Notes: a model not told the origin generated them from the sequence alone. DNA of 64,000 nucleotides from Planococcus citri (GCF_950023065.1 NC_088677.1:62273469-62337468); one strand, 5' to 3'; counted from the stretch's first letter, positions 1 to 11,600 are shown. A program made the numbers and translations.

Positions 1-1950
1 TTCACCATTATACGGATAATTCGAAAATAATTATTTACTCACGTCGTGGAATCGTTGTTGGTTGGCTTTTTAAAATCGTCTTGCCCTTTTTTAATGTACC
101 GGTTCACGTTTGGATACGGCTCGGTTCGTGATAATTTTCGAATTATCTTGCTCGATTCTTTCGTTCGATGGTCCGATGCAGTACACTATACCTACGTAAG
201 ATGAAGTTATTTACGTACTCGCGATGATGGTAACTTCATTGTTTTCTAATTTGGTATGTGATGTTTCCCTCCTATAGCTCTTCCTCGAGATTGTTTGGTC
301 AACGTAATTCGGAAAAAATTAACGTGCGGTAGGTGGCGATAGATTCACGAGTTACGAGGAATTTCCCTAATACCGGTGAGACGTGTAGCATGGTTCATAA
401 AAAGAAGGAAATTATAAAAATATCACATTCAGGGTGTATAATGCATTGGTATGTTGTGCATTGTGCTGTGTACCTTACTTACTACCTATTCTATAAAGTA
501 CACCGACGCGATGTACCTACTTCTGTTTGCTCAGTGGTTCGCGATAAAACAATAGTTGCTGCAGCTTTGTAAAACTTCAAAGCTTTTTCATCTTCCCAAT
601 GGAGTAAACTTCAAGAAAAGAAAAAAAAGATGAAGAGAATTTTGACAAGAGTTTTTTCATTCAAATATAGGTACCTAAACAATATAAAAAACGAAGTGAA
701 ATATAAACACGACGTATTTGACGGTTGCAAAAGATGCTGGAGGAGTAATCAGAAAATGCAGATCACGGTTTGGGAGGGAGAAGAGGAAGAGGAGGGTGGT
801 GGAATGACAGAGCCTTAAAGAGTGTTCCTGTTCAATTTGGGTTGATTTTTTTTTCAAAAAGTTGAAGGATGAATCATTCTGTGGGGAAAAGTCGTGGGAT
901 GGTTTTTTAAGATCATACTGAAATATGTACCTAAATAATTTACTCTATTTCTCTTCCCCTATTTGATTTTGAAACTTACAATTCCCCCCCCCATGAATAA
1001 AATGGGAGAAAATGAATGAAATATTAATAATGAATGGGAAAAAATGAAGTATAGTGAGGGAAGGAGGAGCTCTTGGGTCAAATTTGGCTACCCCAGCTTT
1101 CCATCGTGTTGTTTGGATTTCCTTGAGAAACATTTTTACCCATAGTTTACTGAACTTGGCGAATTTTGATGTATAAGAAGGAAGGGAAGATCATTCATTC
1201 ATAAAAGAAGGGACAAATTTAGCATTTGGTAGATATCAAACAAATTTTTCGATAATGATAATCAATAATCAAATTGATTAAAATCGTAAAATGTGAGCAT
1301 TTTTTTACAAATCTAATTTTCTTCTACCTATTTTTATTATTTAAGGATTATGATTTTTTTTTCATAAGAAAACGACTCGGTTCGTTAAAATAACATTATC
1401 AGTAATGGATTTTGATCGATATATGCAAGCTTCCGGCATACCAGCCGTCGTACTTCACTCGCTACTCAGTCAGCTGTCTGCCAATATGTTGGAGTATGTA
1501 CACGATATGACGCTACACAAGCAACGTACCGCCAATTACGTGGAATTGTTCCGCCTTCGGATTTTGATCTATTTATAATTGATGTATAATTTAATGTTAA
1601 TGAACTTAACAATACGCGGTTCACGGTTGCGCTGTATCGGACTCGCGGATTCACATTCAGTATACGAACCACGAGCAGGGATTCATTTGTCATTTAGACG
1701 AACGTCGAACGTGGAACGTCGAACGTGAAATTCACGCGGATTACGTTACCATATCCGACCCTCTTTCCTTTTCCCTTCCGAAGTTCTTGACGTATTGGCG
1801 GATGTGTTATTGTTTTCAAATTATTTGTGATTTGTTGAACGGTATGTGTTTGGTTGGTGCCCAATTCGTGCGTGTTGATTTTATTGTTGCCTCGTACGAT
1901 GCGAAATTAATTCGTTCCTTCGTGATCTTGAGATCATTAAGATGTTCCTT
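1..1950. other. Unique non-coding stretch, probably intronic
   Basis: AT-rich sequence with no recognisable gene. The open frames here are short and have no family resemblance. It contains short poly-A/T and polypurine runs (about 600-640 and 770-800) and several TACCTA-type words. Nothing else was seen. Confidence 0.5.
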
Positions 1951-2008
1951 GATTTTTCGTTTAATCGCCTATTTTTACGTATGTAAATTCTTATTTTGAA
2001 AATATTTT

Positions 2009-2287
2009 TCTCTCAAATATTCCATATCAATCAAGCCAAAACATCGAGAGATCTAATTTCTAAAACTGGAGAAATATTTTAGAATGTAGTTGTGCCAATT
2101 TTTCGGTCATAATTTCAAATTTTTAGAAAAATCGAGGAAAAAAGTCGAAATCATCAATTTTTTTCATTTTTTGAAATTCGCAGTGATGACTCAAAAAATT
2201 GGCACCACTGTATTTGAAAATATTTCTCCAGTTTCAGAAATGATATCTCTCGATGTTTTGGATTGATTGATGCGAAATATTTGAGAA
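2009..2287. mobile_element. Palindromic MITE, about 275 bp, nested in the foldback
   Basis: The left arm, about 2009-2103, runs TCTCAAATATT, then CCAAAACATCGAGAGAT, then ACTGGAGAAATATTTT and GTGCCAATTTTT. The right arm, about 2193-2287, is its reverse complement with scattered mismatches. The loop of about 90 bases is AT-rich. It encodes nothing. This is the form of a non-autonomous foldback or MITE; superfamily unknown. No clear target duplication was found. Confidence 0.65.
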
Positions 2288-2289
2288 TA

Positions 2290-3630
2290 GTCGGGGAGCC
2301 CACTTAAGGATAAATTGCACCACCCCTCCCGTCGATCCTCTGTGACAACTTTTTTCTTGAAAGGGGAGTCCTAAGGAACATTTTTAGCTCTTGTACTCAA
2401 AAAAAGTGGCCCTACTTACGAAAGATCAAGCACAAATTAATCACCTGTCAAATTTTCAAGTGCTAAAGTGCGTTTTTCGATTTTTGGTGAATTTTTGAAA
2501 ATCAAATTTTGGCCAAAAATGAGGAAAAAAATCAAAATTTTACCAAATTGACCAAGAAAGCTGAAATTTAGGATACACCCTATTTTCGACATGCCAAATC
2601 GATTGGAAACTGTTTCAAACCGTTTTGAGCAGTTCTGGAGCCTCCAGCAGATTTTTGAAACTCGTAATTCCCACAATTAACATTTCACCAAAATAGAGTT
2701 GGAAAGCTGAAATGTATTCTGCAAACTAATTTCAATACGCTACCAATTTTAACACCCTCTGAAGACGACTTCAGATGGGTTCAAATCATTTTGGAGCCTT
2801 CATCGCCTTTTTGAAAGTTACTGGCGCCTCCAGTAGATTTTTTAAATTTGAAATTCCCGCAACATTACAACATTTTACCAAATGGAGTTGGCAAGCTGAA
2901 ATTTATTTTGCAAACTAATTTCAATACGATATGAAGTCGACTACATGGTGGTTTTAAATGGTTTTGAAGCTTCCAGCTACTTCTTCGAAATTTCAATTTT
3001 CCAAAAAACACCATAAGACCTCTCAAAAAGTGGCTGGAGGCTCCAAAACGACTTGAAATCCACCAGCAGACGACTTCGTAGCGTATTGAAATTAGTTTGC
3101 AGAATACATTTCAGCTTTCCAACTCTATTTTGGTGAAATGTTGTGGGAATTACGAGTTTCAAAAATCTGCTGGAGGCTCCAGAACTGCTCAAAACAGTTT
3201 GAAACAGTTTCCAATCGATTTGGCATGTCGAAAATAGGGTGTATCCCAAATTTCAGCTTTCTTGGTCAATTTGGTAAAATTTTGATTTTTTTCCTCATTT
3301 TTGGCCTAAATTTGATTTTCAAAAATTCACCAAAAATCTAAAAACGCACTTTAGCACTTGAAAATTTGACAGGTGATAAATTTGTGCTTGATATTTCGAT
3401 CTACCTTTGTACAGTTTGAAAAATTTTGTGCAAGTCCTATGTTGGAACGCAAAATCTGCGATTTCGACTGACCTGCCAATCAAAATGGCCGCCATTTTGT
3501 AAGTAGGGCCACTTTTTTTTTGAGTACAAGAGCTAGAAATGTTCCTTAGGACTCCCCCTTTAAGAAAAAAGTTTCCCCGGAGGATCGACGGCGGGGGGGG
3601 TGCAATTTATCCTTAAGTGGGCTCCCCGAC
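2290..3630. mobile_element. Foldback element, 1341 bp, near-complete inverted repeat flanked by TA
   Basis: The ends are GTCGGGGAGCCCACTTAAGG at 2290 and its exact reverse complement ending at 3630, with TA on both sides (2288-2289 and 3631-3632). The arms pair almost to a centre near 3000-3020. Differences: the right arm has about 100 extra bases (about 3383-3490, including an ATGGCCGCCAT palindrome), and the left arm holds a direct duplication of about 185 bp (about 2637-2820 and 2821-3000). A TA duplication would fit a Tc1/mariner-type element, but no transposase is present. The matching short open frames at 2437-2676 (-) and 3138-3341 (+) are mirror images of the arms, not genes. Confidence 0.75.
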
Positions 3631-4032
3631 TAGAAGAAAATATTTTCAAAATACGAATTTACCTAAAATAAACGATTCAATTTTCAACCACTCGACAGTA
3701 GAACCCTAAAAAGTGCAGGTCTTGGATTTTGATGGCAATGACCTAGGTTGACGCAGAACCTCAGATATTATTTTTTGGAACGGGGCCATTTTCCCAGAAA
3801 CTGGTTGGGTAAAGGCTAGAGCGAAAAAATCACGATTTTATCGAAAATGTTCTCTCTTTCAGAACCTAATATCTTTCCTCCACGGGGACTTCTGGAGCTA
3901 AATTTTTTCTGAGAGACTTTCAACTCAAAATGAAGATCTCGAGGTGCCTTGTGTATGTACTTATAATATTGTGAAGAAATTCCCCAAAGATGCCTTAGAA
4001 TATCATTATAATAATGTACTCTGATTATCAGT

Positions 4033-4071
4033 TACTAATTTAGAGAATTTTCATTTTTGTTTCAGGTAAAT
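4033..4071 (+). other. Candidate recursive splice site 1 (AG/GT at 4065/4066)
   Basis: A TACTAAT branch-point word at 4033-4039 is followed by a T-rich tract (TTTTCATTTTTGTTT), then CAG ending at 4065 and immediately GTAAAT from 4066. The branch A lies about 28 bases before the AG, a normal distance. A 3' splice site directly abutting a 5' splice site is the ratchet-point layout. The 5' site (GTAAAT) is a little weaker than consensus. Confidence 0.6.
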
Positions 4072-6150
4072 ATTATGAGACCTAGTATCTAATTAGTAAT
4101 TAGGTATTCAGGATGTCAGCTTGTTCAATCGTGTTCAAATAATAACAGAAAGTAGCATTCTATTCAACAATCAAACTGCAGCATAATATTCTATTCAAGT
4201 AAGATCACCGGTTTTCTGAATTTTGCCTAAATACTTTTGAAAAAAGTCAACAACTTGCTGATTTGCATCACATGTTTTGTGAATTTTTATTTTTTAGTCC
4301 CACTGAGTGAATTTTGCGTCAACTATGAAAGTTTTTGACACAATTTATGAGTAGGTTGTAAAAATCGCAACGTTTTTAGTTGATTTGTGTGCCTATTGCG
4401 TGAAAAAATATCACGTGCTCTTCTACCATGGTTAATTTAAAGCCAGTTTTTTCGATTTTCAAAGATTTTCTGTTTTTCTCAATTAGTTCCATCAACTAAG
4501 TAAACCAGTAAAAAATTGTGAAAACATAACGAATCATCTCGCATAGAAGAAGCTCTGCCTTAGTGTGCTTTGGGCGTTCATACAGGAGAATTCGTTTAGC
4601 TCAGCATGTCGTGCATCTTTAACTGTCGCCGCAGCTCGGTACTTTTGTGTAAATAATCGGTTGAAATGTACGGATTTAAGAGTATATTAATGGACGGAAT
4701 TATTAACCTTAGAACTGGGTAATTTTTCAATATACGAGTATACTCACGCAAATGAATACCAAGCTACTTGCCCAAAGAGGGAATCTGGCTACCGAGACTC
4801 TGCTCAGTAAGTACCAGCAGCGTACAACATGAACAGCCACGACAAACACAAGCGAAACTAGGCATCTCGAGGTAATTAATTATATCGACGACAGGGTGAA
4901 TCGAAAGAAAAGAGACCATAGCGCGTAATACCGGTAAATGGAAGGAAAAAAATTGTTTCAGTTTACTTTTCATGAGAGCTGGATACATTAAGTACCTACG
5001 AGAATGAGAGAGAAAGAGAGAGATGCTGCATTGTAGAATAAGAGCATGAGGTACATCACTCTGCGTACCTATATAGGTAAACCATAGAAAGAGTGAGAGA
5101 GAAAGGGTGGATGACAGGGAGAAGCCCAATACATGTATAAACGATGAACCAGTTATATGCTGCGGGGACGAGTTAGTTGTAATGTGGATTATACAATCTA
5201 TGTATATATAACGTAAGTTTAGTATAGACCACATAAGCTGAGAAGAGCTATGACCTTGCTACGAGTAAAGACCACCCACAACAGATCATGTTCTTCCCCG
5301 AGCTCTCCTCGAGTTATACTATTTTTCCAGACGCGTTCGATACGAGCCACGCTGGACGTGGAAAAAGCATCACGGAGAGTACGCAGGCAGAAGACGTGGC
5401 CTGGTCAAGAGAGATGCGATCCACTGCACCGTGCCCGCCCCGCCCGACTCCGTTAACAGAGTCGAGAAACTAATGAAGACGTATACGTATACCGAGATCA
5501 TTAAGTCACATGGGTGGGCTATCGACCCAGTACTATAGATATACTATATATATACGTATTAAATATGTACGAGTACGACCGAGATAATGCCCAAGTCCAC
5601 TATAAACATCCACTATTCAAATACATACAAAATTACTATTCGATTCGATTCCGACGATAAACGCAGTCGCGATTCCGCGCTTCGGCGATTTTCATCCACG
5701 ATTTCAATCTGCGCTACGATAAATAATACGTGTGCAATGTGCAGTCTACTCTGCAGCACTCTTGCAATGATGGCCGAGACGTCGAGTGAGGCGAAGGCGA
5801 GCAGCCGGGCGCGCGACCGTGGTAATTTTATCGCCGTACGTGATCGAGTGTAAAATTTTGTACTCTATGGGATCCGTTATAGGGTTATAAGTTGTATCAA
5901 GTACGTGATAAGTTGTTATATGTATCTCAGTTTATAGGTAGGCAGACCTACTGTAGTAAGGTGTAAAAGATTGCAAATTTTCTTTGCACCGGAAACTCGT
6001 TTTAGAAATTTTCATCGATTGAGCCAAAATTACGAATATCTTTAATAAAACGAAAGGAGAAAAAAGATGGGCGCAACTTATACTTTCTATATTTGCGAAT
6101 TTATGATCCCATTTAGGTATGTCGTTAGTTTCGAAAGCACAAGCAAGAAT
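4072..6150. other. Unique block with GA-rich runs and a CpG-richer stretch
   Basis: There is no recognisable gene. GA/AG-rich simple sequence lies at about 4995-5030 and 5088-5112. From about 5250 to 5860 the sequence is visibly richer in G, C and CpG (for example GCCCGCCCCGCCCGACTCCG near 5430 and GCCGGGCGCGCGACC near 5805). Open frames here, including a 156-residue one on the - strand at 4764-5234, look like chance products of simple sequence. The CpG-richer part could be regulatory, but nothing proves it. Confidence 0.4.
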
Positions 6151-6470
6151 ACATCGCTAGTCAAAATTTTAGATGTTGAAGAGCCTTTTTTGATTTTTAG
6201 TGAATTTTCAAAAATCAAATTTGGACCAAAAATGAGAAAAAAATCAAAATTTTTCAAATTGATCTATGTATAAAAGAAAATATGCATCATATTTTTGAGC
6301 CCTCGAATTTATTAGAAACGGTTTCGAACCGTTTTGAGAAGTTCTGGAGCCTTCAGCAAATTTTTGAAGTTTAAATTTCCACTAAATTTCACCCACTGAA
6401 GTTGGAAAGATGAAATTTACTTTGTAGAGTGTAGACATATCTTAATTTCAACATCCTAAAAAGGAAACTT
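6150..6470. repeat. Degraded left-arm relative of the 2290-3630 foldback
   Basis: The order of words matches the left arm at about 2465-2720: GATTTTTAGTGAATTTTC, CAAAAATGAGAAAAAAATC, GAAACGGTTTCGAACCGTTTTGAG, TTCTGGAGCCTTCAGCAAATTTTTGAA, and GAAGTTGGAAAGATGAAATTTA. Divergence is considerable, so this is an old copy. It shows that the foldback sequence is a dispersed family. Confidence 0.6.
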
Positions 6471-6499
6471 TAGCATTTCGCCAACTTCGGTTGAGATAA

Positions 6500-6620
6500 A
6501 TTTGGGCCCACTGAAAGAGCATGTCATCCAGACCTCTGAACCAAATTTTCAGCTGTGGAAGTTGATTTTTCGATTTTTTGGCAAATTTTTGAGAATAAGG
6601 AAATACAAAGAGGTAAATTA
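6500..6620. repeat. Copy of a dispersed repeat (AGAGCATGT ... TTTCAGCTG ... TTTTTGGCAAATTTTTGA)
   Basis: GAAAGAGCATGTCATCCAGACCTCTGAACC is followed by TTTTCAGCTGTGGAAGTTGATTTTTCG and TTTTTGGCAAATTTTTGA (given here in pieces). The same order recurs at about 23075-23160, 25330-25400 and 57410-57500. It is probably a piece of the same broad family as the foldback. Confidence 0.5.
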
Positions 6621-7450
6621 ATTATATTCATCAGTATATTAATTTTCTATAAAAGGAGCAAACTTTTAGATGGAAATCTGAAACTCATGTTAATACAGTA
6701 AAGTCGTCCCCCAAATCGATTGCCATCGTTTTTGGGTCGATCTAAAGCCTTCAGCAAAATTTGACTTTTCTCCAGAAATTTTAAATTACTGCAGAATGCG
6801 CTGTAATCACATTCGACAGTTGAAAATTGAACGATAATCCCAAGTGACGAGTTTATATAAGTGTATTCGTTCTCAAGTTTTAAAATCTCAAATTAAAAAA
6901 AATAAAATAAAATCGTTAATTTTGCACAAATGTACCAAATAAAAATGTCGCCCACCCCTAAAGTCGACCTTTCAAGTCGGATTTTCCATAATTTTCGAGC
7001 CGATCAAGAGTCTCCAGCCAAATTTGGATTTTCTCCAGCAATTTCAAATCGCTCCAGGAAGAGTTTTAAATCAACTTTTGCAGCTGAAGATCGAATCCTG
7101 TCATAAATTCGACACTTCGAATCGATTATACCATCAGTGAATCGCTAATTCGAAGTAACGAGTTGAAGAGTGTGTGTGTGTTTTTTTTTCAAATTGGAAA
7201 TTTTCAAAGAAAAAAATGTTGTAAGTTATCGTCAATTTTGCCACCGAGGTACAGTAATTTTTTCAAATTTTTAATTAAGAAAAGCTCTGCAAAAATAAGA
7301 AAACAGTTCCGAACCAAACCAACAGAAACTGATTTTGAAAAGATGGGGCGAGTCAAGTAAGTCACTAACGAGCATTACTTAATCGTGTTTTTACGTGCTC
7401 AAATTGATTTGGACAGCTTTTATAGCATTATTGAAAAACTGAAATTTTCA
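6621..7450. other. AT-rich stretch without a gene; decayed repeat
   Basis: TTTTTGAAAATTT-type sequence with short echoes of the foldback family (for example 'gccttcagcaaaattt' near 6745 and 'gagtctccagccaaattt' near 7008). A TG run and a T run lie at 7170-7192. Nothing coding was seen. Confidence 0.4.
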
Positions 7451-7535
7451 AAATATATTTAGCTGGAGGCTCCAGAACGACTTGAAACCGCCTCCAATTG
7501 ACTCAACATATCGAAACTTATCTTTCTGATTTGAT
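7450..7535. repeat. Short right-arm relative of the foldback family
   Basis: AGCTGGAGGCTCCAGAACGACTTGAAACCG, CTCCAATTGACTCAACATATCGAAA (read in pieces) parallels the right arm at about 3170-3232, in the same orientation. It is the opposite arm type from the copy at 6150-6470, so the two may be remains of one older foldback. Confidence 0.5.
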
Positions 7536-7619
7536 TACCTACGTAAAATTCTGTGAATATTTTAATTTTCAACGCTCTGCTGAAAGTTTCAGATCATCTC
7601 AAAACAGCTCGAAACCGAC

Positions 7620-7985
7620 TTTTACCTATTGGGGGAGGTTCTGCAGGGGGCATGGGTTAGGTCGATTTCAGCGTTATCGAAAACATACTATTTCATGTGT
7701 CACAGGAATGTAATCCTTTTTTTGGGGTTACCCCCTTTGGGGAGGTGCTGGGGGCCGTGGATGGGTCCAATAAAAAATTTGACGTCATATTCGTGTTCAG
7801 TGTCACCAAAAACATACTATTCCATGTGTCGCAAGAACAAAACACTTTTTTGAACTTTTACCCCCTTTGGGGAGGTGCTGGGGGCCTTGGATGGGGTCCT
7901 ATCAAAAATCTGACGCCATATTCGTATCTAGCGTCGCCAAAAACATAGAATTCGATATATCACATGCCCCAGATTTTCTTTCGAA
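7620..7985. repeat. Tandem repeat, unit about 130 bp, roughly 2.5-3 copies
   Basis: The word AAACATACTATT/AAACATAGAATT occurs at 7681, 7810 and 7941, and ACCCCCTTTGGGGAGGTGCT at 7730 and 7860, so the period is about 129-131. A shorter first unit begins near 7620 (GGGGGAGGTTCTGCAGGGGG). Each unit holds a small G/C palindrome (ACCCCCTTTGGGGAGGT). The open frames that run through the repeat in two phases are by-products. Confidence 0.75.
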
Positions 7986-8424
7986 GGTTTGCCCAAAATT
8001 GGGGGTGGGAGTGCTCCCCCTCCATTAAGAGATCCTACCTCAAAACTTAAATATTTCAAAAAAGCATCAAAAGGTACATCTATGGAAATTTTTTGAAAAT
8101 TTTAAATGGTAGCTCATACTTACAGCGCCATTTTGAAATTTGAACTTTCAATTTGAAAGTTCAACTTTTGAAAATTTCAAAATGCTTAAACAGTTATAAA
8201 AGCAATGCCCTTTCGAACTGTGAAATCAGTTTTGATCAAAGTATCATAGTTTTGGAGGAATGGGCAGCTAAAGTTGAGTACCTCGAGATAATGTAAAAAT
8301 AATGGAAGCCCCCCATCCGACCCCTGAGGGGGCTGGGGCCAAACTAATTGCGGTGTTCTTACTTACTGGATGGGTATATATTGTAAAAAAATTGAGCGAA
8401 ATCGAAAGACATGATTCAAAAACG

Positions 8425-8640
8425 TTGGTCGAGTTGACATGGAATGACCCAGCTTATAAACATACCAGATTTCCAAGTGAATGGTGAAATTTTGATTTTT
8501 TCTTCATTTTTTGCCGAAATTTGATTTTTAAAAATTAACCAAAAATCGAAAAAATGCACTTTAGCTGCTGAAATTTTGGCTGGTGATGTATTTTACCTGA
8601 TCTTTCGATTTAGCTCTGTTCAGTTCAAAAATTTTCCGAT
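8425..8640. repeat. Right-arm relative of the foldback, preceded by a motif shared with 50504
   Basis: The words TTTTGATTTTTTCTTCATTTTTTG, AAAATTAACCAAAAATCGAAAAA, TGCACTTTAGCTGCTGAAATTTTGGC and TGATCTTTCGATTTAGCTCTGTTCAG follow the same order as 3285-3430. The 26 bases at 8425-8450 (TTGGTCGAGTTGACATGG, then AATGACCC) match 50504-50529 with three differences. Confidence 0.6.
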
Positions 8641-11600
8641 GGTTCGAGAGCTACCCTCTTGTTTGGGTGCACAAAATATGGAAAATTTCCCAATTTTGAA
8701 TGCACATAAGTTACAAACTGATGCTTACTTAGGTAGGTATATTTTCAGCTCAACAGTCTACCGTATCGAAATCCAGAAAACATCTCAAGTCTTTCGACCT
8801 TTTAAGCCAGCACAAAATGCGTACATGGAGTATTTGCGAAACGAAATTCGTCGCATTCATTCGCCAAAAGTCGCGAGCAAAATGCCAAATAAATACATAG
8901 ATTCACTCAACCTCAAATATTAAATTTTGGCTACGAACATCTTCTCTTTACTTTATGTTCTTCGATTTGCCCATTCTCCTTTTGCCTTGTCACATTTACG
9001 TACCTATTGCGTAATAAATTACGAGAGTAATTTTCCACTGTTTTTTTTTTTTGAAAAACGTCGAAAATAATAACAAAAGAATATCGTTTGGAAGAAGTAC
9101 CAAGTGCGGTGTAAAATATAAGGAAATATCCGAGTATTTATGCTCATAAACATACTGTCAACCATCAGCTAATACCTATACTTATTAATCGTCGTTTCAG
9201 GGAAATTCATATTCGGCTCTATTCAACCGCAGATAATTTTTTCCTCCTTTTTATAACGATTTATAAATATTCATGAATAAATTCAACGTTTATAGTAATT
9301 AATAAACCAGCATTTGTGTAATTTTTAAATGAATTCGAGTATTCAGATTTTAATATTCGAGCAAGCGTTTGAAAAAAACACTATTTTTCTCTACGATTTT
9401 CACCGTATAGCTTAATACGAAACCTTATTTTCAATTCAGGTGTATCTTTACTTCCCCTGGTCTGTTGCCCAACAACCGTTACGTGGTTGTGGTTTGTATT
9501 TATTTTGCATTCAAATATACTGGAATATCTCTCGAGTAAATGATTTACCAACACTTTGCATCATTTGCAAATTTATCTCAATTTTGAATAAACAAGTTGA
9601 GAATGAATTTTACTCCAGAAGATTTTTTTTTTGCTTTGCATTATATGGAAATTTTTCTGGGAGCAGTTTGGTAGAAATTGGAGCAAAAAATTGTAGTTTT
9701 TTTTCAAAATTATCTCCTCTTTGAACATCGAAAATTCAAAACCTTCCTTCCTGAGGCACTTCAGCTCCGCCATTGAAATTTCTTCTGGTAGATTTACTCG
9801 TACAACTCAGTTTGTGACTGAGGAGGGTTGATGAAAGGATTAGCAATACGCAGTGGAAAGGGATGCGCGCTGAGTAACATGCGGTTTAATCTCGATACAT
9901 AAATATGTATCTTTTCAATTTAATTTAAAGAAGACTGAAAAAAGTACACACAAAAGGAAATACTAAACAATCGTACTATACGAACACGATTCAAAGAGAA
10001 AAAATTCAACCCAGTTTTTAAGATAAAATGTTACATAAAAAGAGTAAAATACTCGGTAAAGGAAGAACACATCGCGTATCATACATCTAGAGGCTTACCT
10101 AGTATCTCGTACCAACTCTCACAATAGAACCGATAAAAAGAAAGACCCTTTTTCTTATACCAAAGTTACTAGGTACGCTCTAATTCATTGTTCAAATAAG
10201 AATCCTTTCCAAGTACAAGAGCAGTTGTAAAAATAAGCTTTAAAGTAATCCAAAAAATGACGATCGCATGTAAAAAATTAATACAAATTGCAACAAAAAA
10301 AAAGAAAGAATTTTAATGTCGTATTTCTGTTTTGTATTTTTAATACCTACGTGAAAAAATTCCCAACTCCATCGTCCTTGATGAAGGCAAAGGCAAAGCT
10401 TAGCATTTTAAATTGTAAACAAGATACGTTTTCGTGTACAAGTTCACAACAAGTTATCAATAAGATGATGCTGGAAAAAGATGAAAAATATAAGTCGAAT
10501 GAAAACTTGCGAGAAAAAAAAACTTACAAAATAAGATTTCCGTGTACATTGGGCCCGCGGAGAAGAACAAACGCGAGGTAAATAAATTTCAAAACTTTTA
10601 CCCTGGGAAAATTTAAATAACAGTAAGAAAAGTGAAATTTTCCGATGAATAAATATTCAAAAACTATACCTACACACGGTGTATCGAGGAAGTATAGGTA
10701 AGAAGAGAAGAAATAACGTTAAGAATAAGATATAAAGATTCGTAGATAAAAATTCAAATCGAGATAGGTACTTATAGGGGGAAAAAAGTAGTCGAGTCAA
10801 ACTCTTATATATGGTTGTTTGTATAGGCGTTATATTTTCTTCGCTGACAAGTTTATATGTAGTATGAAATTGAATCACGAGTGGAACCCGTTTTTTCCAT
10901 AGTTTTTTTTTTTTTCGCTGCTGCTCCTACTATCGTCGTTATTCATTCATTAAGATCGTGCTTCCTTTAGCTCGTATTTAGCTTACTTAGCGTGTCGATA
11001 ATTTCGTTATAAAATGACCATGTACTGTGTGTATCTCTAGAGATATTGTTTATTGAAAGAAAATACCGGTTGAAGAATGAAATTAATTAATATCTCGTAT
11101 CGATTTAAATGTTGAATTGTATACCTTTGTACGAAGAGTAGTTTGGCTTTGGAGTGTGTTTGTATAGTACGTCTACGTACGCGCAATTAATCACGAATAA
11201 AATGAGATATATTTTTGGCTGTATGTTTTAATAAAGTAGGTATTTAGGTAAGGTATATTTGTACCATGTACACACTATACGAGTACGAGTAAATATATCG
11301 TTTGCGGTATTTAATTTTAAATTCCAATTATCGCGTTCGTGATGTTTGATAATGAATCGTGGTCGTTGAGCTTCACGAAACGAAAGATATAGACTTTAAA
11401 CTCAACTACACAATTTAAACCTTTAAAACTATCAAGTGGAGTTTGGTTTGTGATTGTGTGTATAATAGAGAAGGGTTATAAATGAGAACAGATACTTATA
11501 CTCATATACTCATTTTGCCTCTCTACTCGTCTGTGTTTTGTCAATAGGCTTGTCGATGACGATTAGATGCACGATACTTGACGTGTTATGCGACGATTAT

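Larger units (their letters stand above)
1982..3664. repeat. Compound foldback (long imperfect palindrome) with nested elements
   Basis: The outermost inverted arms are about 1982-2012 (GTAAATTC, then TATTTTGAAAATATTTT) and about 3633-3663, which carries the reverse complement. Between them lie a small palindrome (2009-2287) on the left side only and a large foldback (2290-3630). Weaker similarity may extend the arms to about 1955 and 3690. The simplest reading is one large inverted duplication whose left arm later received the small palindromic element. Boundaries are by eye. Confidence 0.6.

Noticed and set aside
2437..3341. Two nearly identical open frames on opposite strands
   Set aside because: They are the two arms of the foldback read in mirror image, not duplicated genes.
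4764..5234. 156-codon open frame on the - strand
   Set aside because: It is rich in Ser, Leu and His from CT-rich simple sequence, resembles no family, and shows no splice or start context. Treated as chance.
7629..7948. Two overlapping frames with similar repeated peptides
   Set aside because: They follow the ~130-bp tandem repeat in different phases.
9425..9445. TTCAG/GTGTAT juxtaposed splice-like site
   Set aside because: The pyrimidine tract is moderate and GTGTAT is a weak 5' site; not counted with the four stronger sites.
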